Origin: an uncultured Succinivibrio sp.
GTDB lineage: Bacteria > Pseudomonadota > Gammaproteobacteria > Enterobacterales > Succinivibrionaceae
Assembly (NCBI GenBank): GCA_900767695.1
Contig: CAAGAC010000030.1
Coordinates: 58,113-122,112 of the forward strand
Direction: 5' to 3'
DNA length: 64,000 nucleotides
Under the pieces are notes generated by a model. It made no database searches. It was not told the origin of the DNA and saw nothing but the letters and a program-made list of their open reading frames with translations. Shown here piece after piece: positions 56,364 to 64,000 of this stretch. The first letter of the stretch is position 1. Each line of letters begins with the position of its first letter. The position numbers and the translations under genes were made by a program.

Positions 56364-57650
56364 CTAGATCCCGTGGTCGAGGATCCTGCCCAGCGCCTCG
56401 AGCGTGCGCGCCACGGCGCCGCGCCCTGACTGCACGGTCTTAAGCGCGGCATCCGAGCGCGAGCGCAGCTCCTCGTCGGACTTGAGCAGGGCGATGGCGC
56501 TTGATGCAAGGGAGTCGGCGTCGGGGCACTCGATGGCGCCGCCTGCCTTCTTGAGCGCCTCGAACTCGCCCTTGAAGTTGTGATAGTCGGGGCCCGTGAG
56601 CACCGGCACGCCGCAGGAGGCTGGCTCGATGGGGTTGTGGCCGCCTATGGGGCAGAAGCTCCCGCCCATGAAGGCCGCGGAGCACATGCCGATGTAGAGC
56701 GCCATCTCGCCCATGGTGTCGCCGACGAGCACCGGGGAGGTGAAATCGGAGGCGGAGGACATGGCGCTTCTCATCTGGAAGGCGATCCCCTTCTCTTTCA
56801 TCAGCGCGCAGGCGGCCTCGCCGTCCTCCTTGTGCCTTGGCACCAGCACGAGGCGCGCCGAGTGGATCTGCTCGCGGATCTTGAGGAAGGCGTCGATGAC
56901 AGGCCCTTCCTCGCCCCTGTGGATGCTGAGCGCCCCGAGCACCGGGCAGCCCAGGGCCTCCTTTAACTCCCGCCCCGAGGAGAGCTTCTTGGCATCCATA
57001 GCGATGTCGTACTTGATGTTGCCGGTGACGAGGACGCGGCCTTCGGGGACGCCGAGCGCGCGGTAGCGCGCCGCGTCCTCCTCGGAGGCGCAGAGCGCGC
57101 AGGCAAGGCGCGAGCCCAGGAGCTCCCTTGAAAGCGCGGGGTGGCGCAGGTACTTCTCAAGGTTCTTCTGCTGCATGCGCCCGTTGACGATGATCGAGGG
57201 GCAGCCATAGCGGCGCGCGGCGGCAAGCTTCTCGGGCCACAGCTCGGTGTCCACGGTCACGAGCATGCGCGGGCGCAGCCTCCTGAAGAACCTGCGCACG
57301 GCGCAGATCTGGTCAAGCGGGGCGAACACCACGTCCACGCCCTTTATCCTGAGGGCGGCCTCCCTGCCAGTGGTGGTCATCACCGAGACCACGGTGCGGG
57401 TGCCGGGGTGCTCGAGGGCAAAGGCGCCGGCGAGGGTCCTGAGCGAGTTGGCCTCGCCCATCGAGGCGGCGTGGAAGACCACGCAGCCCCCGCGGTAGCG
57501 GGGAAGGCCGAATCCCAGAAGCTGCCAGAAGCGCCTGCCGTAGGGAGGATCGCGCCTGCGCCTCAGGGCAAGGTAGCAGGCGGCAGGCAGGATCAGCGCG
57601 GTGGTGGCAAGCCGGTAGCAGAGCATGAACAGGGCAGGACGGAATTTCAT
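56364..57650 (-). CDS. waaA: 3-deoxy-D-manno-octulosonic acid transferase WaaA
   Basis: WaaA (KdtA) adds Kdo to lipid A precursor at the inner membrane. The 428-residue protein has an N-terminal membrane anchor (about residues 5-28), VVFHAASMGEANSLRTL with the catalytic Glu, TVDTELWPEKL, and the donor-site GGSFCPIGGHNPIEPASCGVP-type region (about residues 330-350). It is coupled to waaF by a 4-bp ATGA overlap. Presence of KdkA in the same region suggests that this WaaA adds a single Kdo. Confidence 0.95.
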   Translation of the reverse strand: MKFRPALFMLCYRLATTALILPAACYLALRRRRDPPYGRRFWQLLGFGLPRYRGGCVVFHAASMGEANSLRTLAGAFALEHPGTRTVVSVMTTTGREAALRIKGVDVVFAPLDQICAVRRFFRRLRPRMLVTVDTELWPEKLAAARRYGCPSIIVNGRMQQKNLEKYLRHPALSRELLGSRLACALCASEEDAARYRALGVPEGRVLVTGNIKYDIAMDAKKLSSGRELKEALGCPVLGALSIHRGEEGPVIDAFLKIREQIHSARLVLVPRHKEDGEAACALMKEKGIAFQMRSAMSSASDFTSPVLVGDTMGEMALYIGMCSAAFMGGSFCPIGGHNPIEPASCGVPVLTGPDYHNFKGEFEALKKAGGAIECPDADSLASSAIALLKSDEELRSRSDAALKTVQSGRGAVARTLEALGRILDHGI

Positions 57651-58678
57651 CTCATCACGCTCCCGAGCGCCTTGATGACGCGCTCCGGGGTTATGCCGCG
57701 CAGGCAGGCGTAGGTGCCCTTGGGGCAGGTGCGCTCAAAGCAGGGCCTGCACGGCTCGCCCGACTCGATGACCGCGGCCCTGTCGGAAAGCGGCGGGGTG
57801 TAGGCTGCGGACGTCGACCCGAAGATGTCCGCCTGCGGCACTCCCGCGGCGGCCGCGGTGTGCATGAGCCCCGAGTCGTTGCAGACGGCGGCGCCGCACC
57901 TGCCCAGGAGATCAAGCGCCTCGTCGACCTTGGTGAAGCCCGCGATGTTGCGGAAAAAGGGCGCCGTCTCCTCGTCAAGCGCCGCGCCAACCGCCGCGGC
58001 GGCGGCAGCGTCGGACTTGGTTCCAAAGGCGATGCACTGCCCGCCCATCTCCCTGGCCCACCACCTGCAGACTGCTGCAAAGTGCTCCGGCGGCCAGATC
58101 TTGGCAGGTCCATAGCTCGCCCCGCAGCCCAGCGCCAGCGCGGGTTTTGAGAAGTCGAGCTTGAGCTTTGCCAAGAGTTCTGGCGAGGGAGCGCGAAGCT
58201 CGAGCGAGGGGCGCTCCCATGCCGGTAGCTCCTTTGAGCATCTGACCTTGTCCATGGGGTAGGCGAGCGCGACGTAGCGGTCTGCCATGCGCGGGTAGTC
58301 GTTCTTGTTTTTGCGCATGACATTCAGAAGCAGGTAGCGCCCCTCGCCCTTGAAGCCAAGGCGCTTCGGGATGCCCGCAAAGAACGGCACCAGGGCGGAC
58401 TTCAGCGAGTTTGGCAGCACGTAGCACTCGTCAAAGCCCATGGCCCTGAGGCGGCGGCCCTCCTGCCAGCGCTTTTTCAGAAGAAGCTGCCCGTGGCCGA
58501 AGGGGTTTACGATGGGCCGCGAGACCTCCTTCATGCGCGCGATTACGGGCAGCGCGTAGGCCGGGGCGTAGGCGGTTATCTCGCAGGATGGATCGAGCGA
58601 CTTCAATGCCTTCATCAGGGCCTGGGACATGATGATGTCGCCAAGCCACGAGGGCGCGATTACCAGAATGCGGCGCAA
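57647..58678 (-). CDS. waaF: ADP-heptose:LPS heptosyltransferase II WaaF
   Basis: WaaF adds the second heptose to the LPS inner core. The 343-residue GT9 protein starts RRILVIAPSWLGDIIMSQAL and contains GASYGPAKIWPPEHFA and NDSGLMHTAAAAGVP. The start is a TTG at 58678, with GGAGG 8 nt upstream and no suitable ATG; ORFs reaching 59074 run into hldD. Length equals E. coli WaaF (348). Operon waaF-waaA, divergent from hldD. Confidence 0.93.
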   Translation of the reverse strand: MRRILVIAPSWLGDIIMSQALMKALKSLDPSCEITAYAPAYALPVIARMKEVSRPIVNPFGHGQLLLKKRWQEGRRLRAMGFDECYVLPNSLKSALVPFFAGIPKRLGFKGEGRYLLLNVMRKNKNDYPRMADRYVALAYPMDKVRCSKELPAWERPSLELRAPSPELLAKLKLDFSKPALALGCGASYGPAKIWPPEHFAAVCRWWAREMGGQCIAFGTKSDAAAAAAVGAALDEETAPFFRNIAGFTKVDEALDLLGRCGAAVCNDSGLMHTAAAAGVPQADIFGSTSAAYTPPLSDRAAVIESGEPCRPCFERTCPKGTYACLRGITPERVIKALGSVMR

Positions 58679-58834
58679 GGGTCTGCCTCCTAGCCTCCCG
58701 CAACGGGCGGGCCAATGGGTTAAAATCAGCAGGGCGCCCCGTCTTGGGCGTCCTGGCGGCATCCGCCCCGGCAAGGCCCGGCGGCGCGCGGCGCCGCAAT
58801 CGGATCTACTAACTTGGCTCGAGGCATCATTGCA

Positions 58835-59800
58835 ATGATTATAGTGACCGGCGGCTGCGGATTCATCGGATCCAACATCGTCAAGGCCCTTAACGAAAAG
58901 GGCATCACGGACATCCTGGTGGTGGACAACCTGACCGAGGGGCACAAGTTCATCAACCTCACGGATCTCGACATCTCCGACTACATGGACAAGCAGGACT
59001 TCCTGGCCCTGTTTTCCGACGAGAAGGCCTTTGACGCCAAATACGGCCTGAGGAACGTCAGCGCCATCTTCCACGAGGGCGCCTGCTCCTCGACCACCGA
59101 GTGGGACGGCCGCTACGTCATGAAGAACAACTACGAGTACACCGTCAAGCTATTCGAGTTCGCGGCGGCGCACCGCATCCCGTTCTTCTACGCAAGCTCG
59201 GCGGCCACCTACGGCGGCGGCAAGGTCTTCGTGGAGGGGAGGGAGAACGAGGGCCCGCTCAACGTCTACGGCTACTCGAAGTTCCTCTTCGACGAGTACG
59301 TGCGCCGCCGCCTGCCTTCGCTGAACTCCCAGGTCGTGGGCTTCCGCTACTTCAACGTCTATGGCCCGCGCGAGGGGCACAAGGGGACGATGGCCTCGGT
59401 GGCCTTCCACCTCTACAACCAGATGAGGCGCGGCGAGAACCCCAGGCTCTTCAAGGGCTGCATGGGCTACCCCGACGGCGGACAGATGCGCGACTTCGTC
59501 TATGTCGAGGACGTCGCCAAGGTCAACCTCTGGTTCCTCGAGCACCACGGCCCGTCCGGGATCTACAACTGCGGCACCGGCAGGGCCGAGCCGTTCCAGC
59601 ACATCGCCGACGCGGTCATCAAGTTCTTCGGGCATGGGCAGACCGAGTACGTCGACTTCCCCGAGCACCTGGTCGGGCACTACCAGTGCTACACCCAGGC
59701 CGATCTCACGAGGCTTCGCGCCGCAGGGTGCGACGTCGAGTTCAAGACCGTGGCGCAGGGCACTGCGGAGTACATGAAATGGCTCAGCCGCAGGGACTAG
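58835..59800 (+). CDS. hldD: ADP-L-glycero-D-manno-heptose 6-epimerase HldD
   Basis: HldD epimerises ADP-D-glycero- to ADP-L-glycero-heptose, the donor used by WaaF and its relatives. The 321-residue short-chain dehydrogenase-type protein starts [14 protein letters not shown], and has [12 protein letters not shown], the catalytic YGYSKFLFD (YxxxK) and [15 protein letters not shown]. It is divergent from waaF. The 3' end overlaps glpG by 22 bp. Confidence 0.97.
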   Translation: MIIVTGGCGFIGSNIVKALNEKGITDILVVDNLTEGHKFINLTDLDISDYMDKQDFLALFSDEKAFDAKYGLRNVSAIFHEGACSSTTEWDGRYVMKNNYEYTVKLFEFAAAHRIPFFYASSAATYGGGKVFVEGRENEGPLNVYGYSKFLFDEYVRRRLPSLNSQVVGFRYFNVYGPREGHKGTMASVAFHLYNQMRRGENPRLFKGCMGYPDGGQMRDFVYVEDVAKVNLWFLEHHGPSGIYNCGTGRAEPFQHIADAVIKFFGHGQTEYVDFPEHLVGHYQCYTQADLTRLRAAGCDVEFKTVAQGTAEYMKWLSRRD

Positions 59801-60633
59801 GCTACGAGATCTGCCTGCTGCCGCGCGAGAAGGCGCTGACCTTCGCCGACTACTTAAACTCGCGCGACATCCCCGCCAAGGCCGCCCCCGGCGCCTCTGA
59901 GCACTGGTCGGTCTACGCCGCGCGAGAGGAGGACGTGCCGCGCGCCAAGCGCGAGCTTGCCCGCTTCATAAGGAACCCCTGGGACAGCTCGTTCAGCCAG
60001 GCCTCGTGGAGCCGCGGCGCGCGCGCCCCGAGAAGGCGGGGCATGAGGCCGCGCTTCTTCCAGGCCATGGCCTGGAACCCGCTGTCGGTGACCTCCATCG
60101 TCGAGATCATCTGCGTGGCGTTCTTCATCGGGCAGCTAGTCGACGAGGACTTCATGCTCTCGATGTTCTCGCTCAACCGCGCCCAGGGCGCGATGCTCCC
60201 CTGGGGCGCCTACCGCCTGATCACCCCGGCCTTCCTGCACTTTGGGATCATGCACATCGCCTTCAACCTCGTGATGTGGGAGGCGCTCTCGCGCCCCATA
60301 GAGCGCGTGCTCGGCCCTGGCAAGCTCCTGCTGCTGGTGCTGGTGGTCGCGGCGTTCTTGAACCTCCTGCAGTACATGGCGCTGCAGAACGGCGTATTCG
60401 GCGGGCTGTCGGGCGTCGTCTACGGCGTCATCGGCTACCTCGGGGTGATCTCCAAGCGCCCCGACGCGCCGCAGTCGCTCGGGTTCCCTCCGGGGCTGCT
60501 CGCGGTGAGCGTGGTCTTCATCCTGTTTGGCTTCTTCACAGGCGGCATCGCCAACTTCTGCCATCTGGGCGGCCTCGCCGTCGGCGCGTCCTTCGGACTC
60601 GTCGACCTCAGGCGCCCGCGCCTCTTTGGCTGA
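59779..60633 (+). CDS. glpG: Rhomboid intramembrane serine protease GlpG
   Basis: GlpG cleaves membrane proteins within the bilayer. The 284-residue protein has an N-terminal cytoplasmic domain (1-95), then six helices with [10 protein letters not shown] (His154, His159, Asn163), the nucleophile Ser211 in GGLSG and His262 in NFCHLGGL. The ATG at 59779 lies inside the end of hldD. It is separate from the glp genes that flank it in E. coli. Confidence 0.92.
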   Translation: MAQPQGLGYEICLLPREKALTFADYLNSRDIPAKAAPGASEHWSVYAAREEDVPRAKRELARFIRNPWDSSFSQASWSRGARAPRRRGMRPRFFQAMAWNPLSVTSIVEIICVAFFIGQLVDEDFMLSMFSLNRAQGAMLPWGAYRLITPAFLHFGIMHIAFNLVMWEALSRPIERVLGPGKLLLLVLVVAAFLNLLQYMALQNGVFGGLSGVVYGVIGYLGVISKRPDAPQSLGFPPGLLAVSVVFILFGFFTGGIANFCHLGGLAVGASFGLVDLRRPRLFG

Positions 60634-60653
60634 AATGCCCCTTTATGAAACAG

Positions 60654-60683
60654 GAAGGCCGGGCATCTCTCTGCCCGGCCTTC
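60654..60683. terminator. Hairpin between glpG and the FliL-like gene
   Basis: GAAGGCCGGGCA (60654-60665) and TGCCCGGCCTTC (60672-60683) form a 12-bp stem with a 6-nt loop between convergent genes; T-tracts are short. Confidence 0.65.
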
Positions 60684-60698
60684 TGGCAATCGCATCGC

Positions 60699-61172
60699 CT
60701 ACTGGAACATGTAGCTCAGGAACAGGACGTCCTGGACCACCGCGGTGCCGACCTTGGCCTGCATCAGGCCCATGATCTTGTCGCGGCACTCGATGCGGAT
60801 CTTCTCGCGGCCGTCTGGCGAGGCGACCTGGGTGAACTCCTTGGCTCCCAGCACCGTCATCACGGCGTCCTTGATCGCGGGCTCCATGCCGGCGACCACC
60901 TCGCGGTCCTTGTCGTTGCCCAGCATCAGGCAGACGCGGATGCGCACGTAGTGCAGGCGGTCCGCCGGGTTGGGGCTTGCGAGGCTGGTGACGAAGTCGG
61001 GCTGGACGGTGAAGTAGCCCATGTCGGGCTTCTTCTGGACCGAGGGATCGCTTCCCTCGGGGTTCTCGGCGGCCGGCGCCTCCTCCTCGGCCATGGCGCA
61101 GGGCGCTGCGGCGAGCATGGCCGCGAGCACCGCGGCCAGTGCGGCCTTGAGCGCCGCGTTCATCTTTCTCAT
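60699..61172 (-). CDS. FliL-like secreted or membrane-anchored protein
   Basis: The 157-residue precursor has a Sec signal peptide (about 1-28, ending CAMA) and a FliL-type domain: YFTVQPDFVTSLASPN, HYVRIRVCLML and the C-terminal VVQDVLFLSYMFQ, resembling the FliL end VxxVLFTSFVMQ. GGAG precedes the ATG. FliL proteins stabilise stators of flagellar motors, but no flagellar gene is near. Similar orphan FliL-like genes exist beside plsB-type loci in some gammaproteobacteria (recalled, not checked). It lies 14 bp after plsB. Confidence 0.75.
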   Translation of the reverse strand: MRKMNAALKAALAAVLAAMLAAAPCAMAEEEAPAAENPEGSDPSVQKKPDMGYFTVQPDFVTSLASPNPADRLHYVRIRVCLMLGNDKDREVVAGMEPAIKDAVMTVLGAKEFTQVASPDGREKIRIECRDKIMGLMQAKVGTAVVQDVLFLSYMFQ

Positions 61173-61186
61173 AACTGCTCCGTAAA

Positions 61187-63631
61187 TCAGATCTCGGCAA
61201 CGCTCTGGCCGTTGAGCACGCGCACGTCGCGCGCCCCGAGGAGGGGCTTGCAGGCTGCGGCCAGGCGGGCGACCTTGGGCTCGTCGATCCTGATGATCCT
61301 GTTATCGGCATCAACGGCGAAATACTTGTGCCTGATGAAAGTATCGCACATGATCTTGAAGAGGATCGGATCGGCAAACTCCGGCGAGTTGCCGGTGACG
61401 TCCACCGGCAGGCGCCTGGCGTAGACGATGCACTTGCCGACGAACTCGGGGATCTTGGTGGTGCCGTCCCTAGTGTTCTTGAGCGCGGTGACCGCGACGA
61501 GGTAGCGCACGAGGTTGAGGTGGATGCAGCGCGAGAGGATGTAGAACTCGTCGAAGCCGTCGCCTGACAGGAAGATCATCCCCTGGTTCTCGGTGATGTA
61601 GCCCGAGACCAGGAAGCAGTTGATGTAGCGCGTGATCAGCATGTCCAGGCGGCTCTCCTCCACCGGAGCGTAGAGCTCGTGGCGCAGGAAGTAGAAGATC
61701 TGGCGCGTGTGGACGCGGATGTCCTCGCGCGTGATGTGGCCGTTGCGGATGATGATGTTGGCGATCAGGGCCGGCAGCGCGAAGAGGTGGACGATGTTGT
61801 TCTCGAAGTAGGTCAGCTGCAGCGACTGGCCGTAGCTGGGACGGACGAACTTCATGTCCTCGCCCACGTCGTAGACGTGGAACTTGTTGAGCTCGAGCGC
61901 CTGCTTGATGAGCACCCCGGCCGTCTGCTTGGGCATGAGGTCGTGGAGCTTCTCGTCGGCCTTCATGAGCCTCAAGTACATGTTGATGCAGGCGTGGAGC
62001 TTGGCCATGCTCATCGTGTGGTCGGTGTCGCTCATGATGGCCAGCGCGCAGAGGTTGATGCCGTTGGCCTGGGCCGCGCCGTTGAGGTTGCGGATGATGT
62101 TGTCGGCAAGGCGGTTCACCGTGTCGTGCAGCCACTCGGGCTGTTTCCTGCCTTCAGGATCGATGTCCTTGCGCCAGTCCGGCACCTTCTCGGAGAGGTA
62201 CTGCGGGATCTCGATGGGCTTGCCGAAGGTCACGTAGCCGCGGCCGTAGTAGCGCATGCGCTTGAAGATCCCCAGGAGCTGCCAGGCGCTCTCCTTCTTC
62301 TTGGCGTGGCCGTTGAGCTCGGACATGTACGAGCGCACCTCGGAGACGTGCTCGTAGCCTAAGTAGATCGGCACGAAGGTTATGGGCCTGCTGATGCCGC
62401 GCAGCTGCGACTCGACGGCCATGGCGACCATGCCGGTCTTGGGCGGCAGGGTCCTGCCGGTCCTCGAGCGGCCGCCCTCGATGAAGAACTCGGTGGCGTA
62501 CCCCGTCTCGAAGAGCAGGCAGAGGTACTCGGAGAAGAGCGCGATGTAGAAGTCGTCGCCTCGCATCTTGCGGCGGATGAAGTAGGAGCCGCAGCGCCTG
62601 ATGAGCGGCCCCACCGGGAAGAAGTTGAGATTGTCGCCGGAGGCTATCTGGGGCATGGGCAGGCCCTCGTGGAAGATCACGAACGAGAGCAGCACGTAGT
62701 CCATGTGGCTTCTGTGGCAGGGGATGTAGATGATCTCGTGCCCGTTCTCGGAGAGCCTGCGCACGGCCTCGGCGCCCAGCACGGTCTGGCCGTGGTAGAT
62801 GCGCTTCCAGACGTGGGAGATGATGGCGTTCAGAAAGCGGATCAGCGGGTAGCGCGGATCGGAGACCATCACCTCGTAGATCCTGCGGGCGCGGCGGGCG
62901 ATCTCGGAAGGCGGCAGGCCGGTGCGCCTGACCTCCGCCTCCTCCGCGCGCAGCACCGCCGGGCGCATCAGCAGATCCTCGATGGTCTTGGCGCGGTCTG
63001 GAAGCGGCTTGCCCACGATCATGCGGGCCTTGGAGATGAACTTTATCGAGGCAAGGCGCTTGAGCGTCGCGTAGTCGGGCTTTCCGCCGCAGCGCTTCAT
63101 GATCCCGCTCACCTTCACGAGATCCTGCACGATGGTGCAGTTGTCCCTTCCCTGGAACACGAGGTTGAAGAACTTCTTGAAGGAGGGGGTGTGGTTGTTG
63201 ATGCCAAAGCCGTGCAGGGGCCTGCCCTTGTAGCCCGGGTTTCTAGACCAGATGACCGAGATCGGGATCACCTGGAGATCGGTGTGCGACTCCTGGCAGG
63301 CCCTCGCCCACTCCTCGAAGATCTTCTCGGCGCCGGCGTCGGCGCCGCGGCTTGAGAACATCCTCGGGTTGTGAAGGTAGGCGATCCTCGGCACCCTCCT
63401 GCCGCTGAGGTAGAGGTCCGAGAACGGCGAGGGCAGGTGCATCCTCTGGGTCAGCCTCTCGACTGCCAGCAGGTTGCCCAGTCCCGAGGTCACGGTGATG
63501 TAGGCGACCGGCAGCGAGGTGTCGACCTTGATCCACTTGCTAGGCTCGTAGGGAACCGGCGAGCAGTTGGTGGTGAGGCGGAACGGCCAGTAGAACAGCA
63601 GCCTCAAGGCTTTCTGGACAATGAGCGGCAT
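61187..63631 (-). CDS. plsB: Glycerol-3-phosphate 1-O-acyltransferase PlsB
   Basis: PlsB makes lysophosphatidate from glycerol-3-phosphate and acyl-ACP or acyl-CoA, the first step of phospholipid synthesis. The 814-residue peripheral membrane protein shows the catalytic HX4D motif His306-Asp311 in CHRSHMD and FFIEGGRSRTGR for substrate binding, then the long C-terminal domain. Length matches E. coli (807). It uses the product of GpsA (26823). Divergent from the partial gene at 63950. Confidence 0.97.
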   Translation of the reverse strand: MPLIVQKALRLLFYWPFRLTTNCSPVPYEPSKWIKVDTSLPVAYITVTSGLGNLLAVERLTQRMHLPSPFSDLYLSGRRVPRIAYLHNPRMFSSRGADAGAEKIFEEWARACQESHTDLQVIPISVIWSRNPGYKGRPLHGFGINNHTPSFKKFFNLVFQGRDNCTIVQDLVKVSGIMKRCGGKPDYATLKRLASIKFISKARMIVGKPLPDRAKTIEDLLMRPAVLRAEEAEVRRTGLPPSEIARRARRIYEVMVSDPRYPLIRFLNAIISHVWKRIYHGQTVLGAEAVRRLSENGHEIIYIPCHRSHMDYVLLSFVIFHEGLPMPQIASGDNLNFFPVGPLIRRCGSYFIRRKMRGDDFYIALFSEYLCLLFETGYATEFFIEGGRSRTGRTLPPKTGMVAMAVESQLRGISRPITFVPIYLGYEHVSEVRSYMSELNGHAKKKESAWQLLGIFKRMRYYGRGYVTFGKPIEIPQYLSEKVPDWRKDIDPEGRKQPEWLHDTVNRLADNIIRNLNGAAQANGINLCALAIMSDTDHTMSMAKLHACINMYLRLMKADEKLHDLMPKQTAGVLIKQALELNKFHVYDVGEDMKFVRPSYGQSLQLTYFENNIVHLFALPALIANIIIRNGHITREDIRVHTRQIFYFLRHELYAPVEESRLDMLITRYINCFLVSGYITENQGMIFLSGDGFDEFYILSRCIHLNLVRYLVAVTALKNTRDGTTKIPEFVGKCIVYARRLPVDVTGNSPEFADPILFKIMCDTFIRHKYFAVDADNRIIRIDEPKVARLAAACKPLLGARDVRVLNGQSVAEI

Positions 63632-63949
63632 TCTCCCTTCCTGACTCTCGTGTTTTTTGTTCTTGTATTAGTGGCTATTATATTTTTTCGCCCGCGCAGG
63701 TGCTGTGCGATCGGCGCCCATTTTGGCCGCTTGGGCAGGTTTTGGCGCACGGTTTTGCGATCTTGCGCGCGGTATTCAAAACGCCTTCCGAAGGCAAGTC
63801 GCGCATTTGCCTGAGGATCGGAGTAAGGCATAGCCAACTTGCTGATAAATATTAACAATATTAGCACATGGCAACAGCAGGCCAGCGTGGTAGGCTAAGT
63901 GTCCGCAGCCCCGGATGGAGGGCGGATTTGCAAAGCTCATGGAGGAGTT
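63632..63949. promoter_or_regulatory. Divergent intergenic region upstream of plsB
   Basis: A perfect TATAAT on the minus strand (63682-63677) lies 46 bp before plsB without a good -35. On the plus side there is an A/T-rich patch with AATATT-AAC-AATATT at about 63849-63863. No gene is supported. Confidence 0.35.
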
Positions 63950-64000
63950 ATGGAATGCGTGGACAAGGCCGCATCAGGCATTGAAAGCTACCGCCGCCTC
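63950..64000 (+). CDS. Start of a divergent gene, possibly ubiA (fragment)
   Basis: GGAGGAG stands 2 nt before an ATG that opens MECVDKAASGIESYRRL and is still open at the window end. The SYRRL ending is compatible with the YxxLMRxDRPIG start of 4-hydroxybenzoate polyprenyltransferase UbiA, which is divergent from plsB in several gammaproteobacteria. Seventeen residues are too few to decide. Confidence 0.35.
   Translation, partial: MECVDKAASGIESYRRL

Overview
The window looks like a contiguous piece of the core chromosome of a GC-rich gammaproteobacterium. Gene neighbourhoods match the Enterobacteriaceae/Aeromonas/Vibrio pattern: ftsY<>rsmD, kdsC-lptC-lptA-lptB-rpoN-hpf-ptsN-rapZ, mlaFEDCB, mreBCD-maf-tldD, ssb<>uvrA, yibN-secB-gpsA, hslR-hslO near nudE and pckA, coaBC-dut, rpmB-rpmG-mutM-coaD and waaF-waaA/hldD. 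An ATP-type PEP carboxykinase with its own strong-looking leader, together with an otherwise compact gene set, would suit a succinate-forming anaerobe such as a GC-rich member of the Succinivibrionaceae (Aeromonadales). That placement is inference only, because no rRNA is present. No tRNA, rRNA, CRISPR array, insertion sequence or prophage was seen.

Layout. 1-3.7 kb: ftsY start (partial), rsmD, an idonate/sorbitol-type dehydrogenase with a GntR-like operator, rapZ and ptsN. 3.7-8.1 kb: hpf, rpoN, and the LPS export/Kdo genes lptB, lptA, lptC, kdsC. 8.3-11.9 kb: the phospholipid transport operon mlaFEDCB plus darP. 12-16.8 kb: tldD, maf, mreD, mreC, mreB on the minus strand. 17-23.6 kb: ssb, uvrA, a DUF2750-like gene, a BASS-type transporter and pmbA. 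23.7-27.8 kb: gpmI, then a rhodanese-fold membrane protein, secB and gpsA. 28-34.7 kb: an arabinose-type module with a divergent binding protein, two different permeases around one double ATPase, and araA. 34.8-43.3 kb: nfuA, pckA, greB, an unknown Ser/Gln-rich protein, bioH, ribB, an Fsr-like MFS pump, hslO, hslR, nudE. 43.5-47.2 kb: argF, argG, argH. 47.3-52.6 kb: dut, coaBC, an FMN-dependent hydroxy-acid dehydrogenase, rpmB, rpmG, mutM, coaD. 52.6-60.6 kb: LPS core genes (GT9 glycosyltransferase, kdkA, waaA, waaF, hldD) interrupted by a quinone-reductase-like gene and an IclR regulator, ending in glpG. 60.7-64 kb: a FliL-like secreted protein, plsB and the first codons of a divergent gene, possibly ubiA.

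Envelope building dominates. lptABC, kdsC, waaA, kdkA, waaF, hldD, mla, mreBCD and plsB together make, export and maintain the asymmetric outer membrane. The presence of kdkA beside waa genes suggests a Haemophilus-type core with a single phosphorylated Kdo. Arginine synthesis (argFGH), CoA synthesis (coaBC, coaD) and nucleotide hygiene (dut, maf, mutM, nudE, uvrA) are the other themes.

I found no convincing wholly new system. The most interesting signals are regulatory: three LacI/PurR-like operators in the arabinose intergenic region, a cluster of CAGACAAGT repeats upstream of the IclR gene, an inverted repeat enclosing the pckA -10 element, and a terminator hidden in the end of rsmD. A rhodanese-fold protein without its catalytic cysteine and an uncharacterised Ser/Gln/Ala-rich protein are also worth a look.
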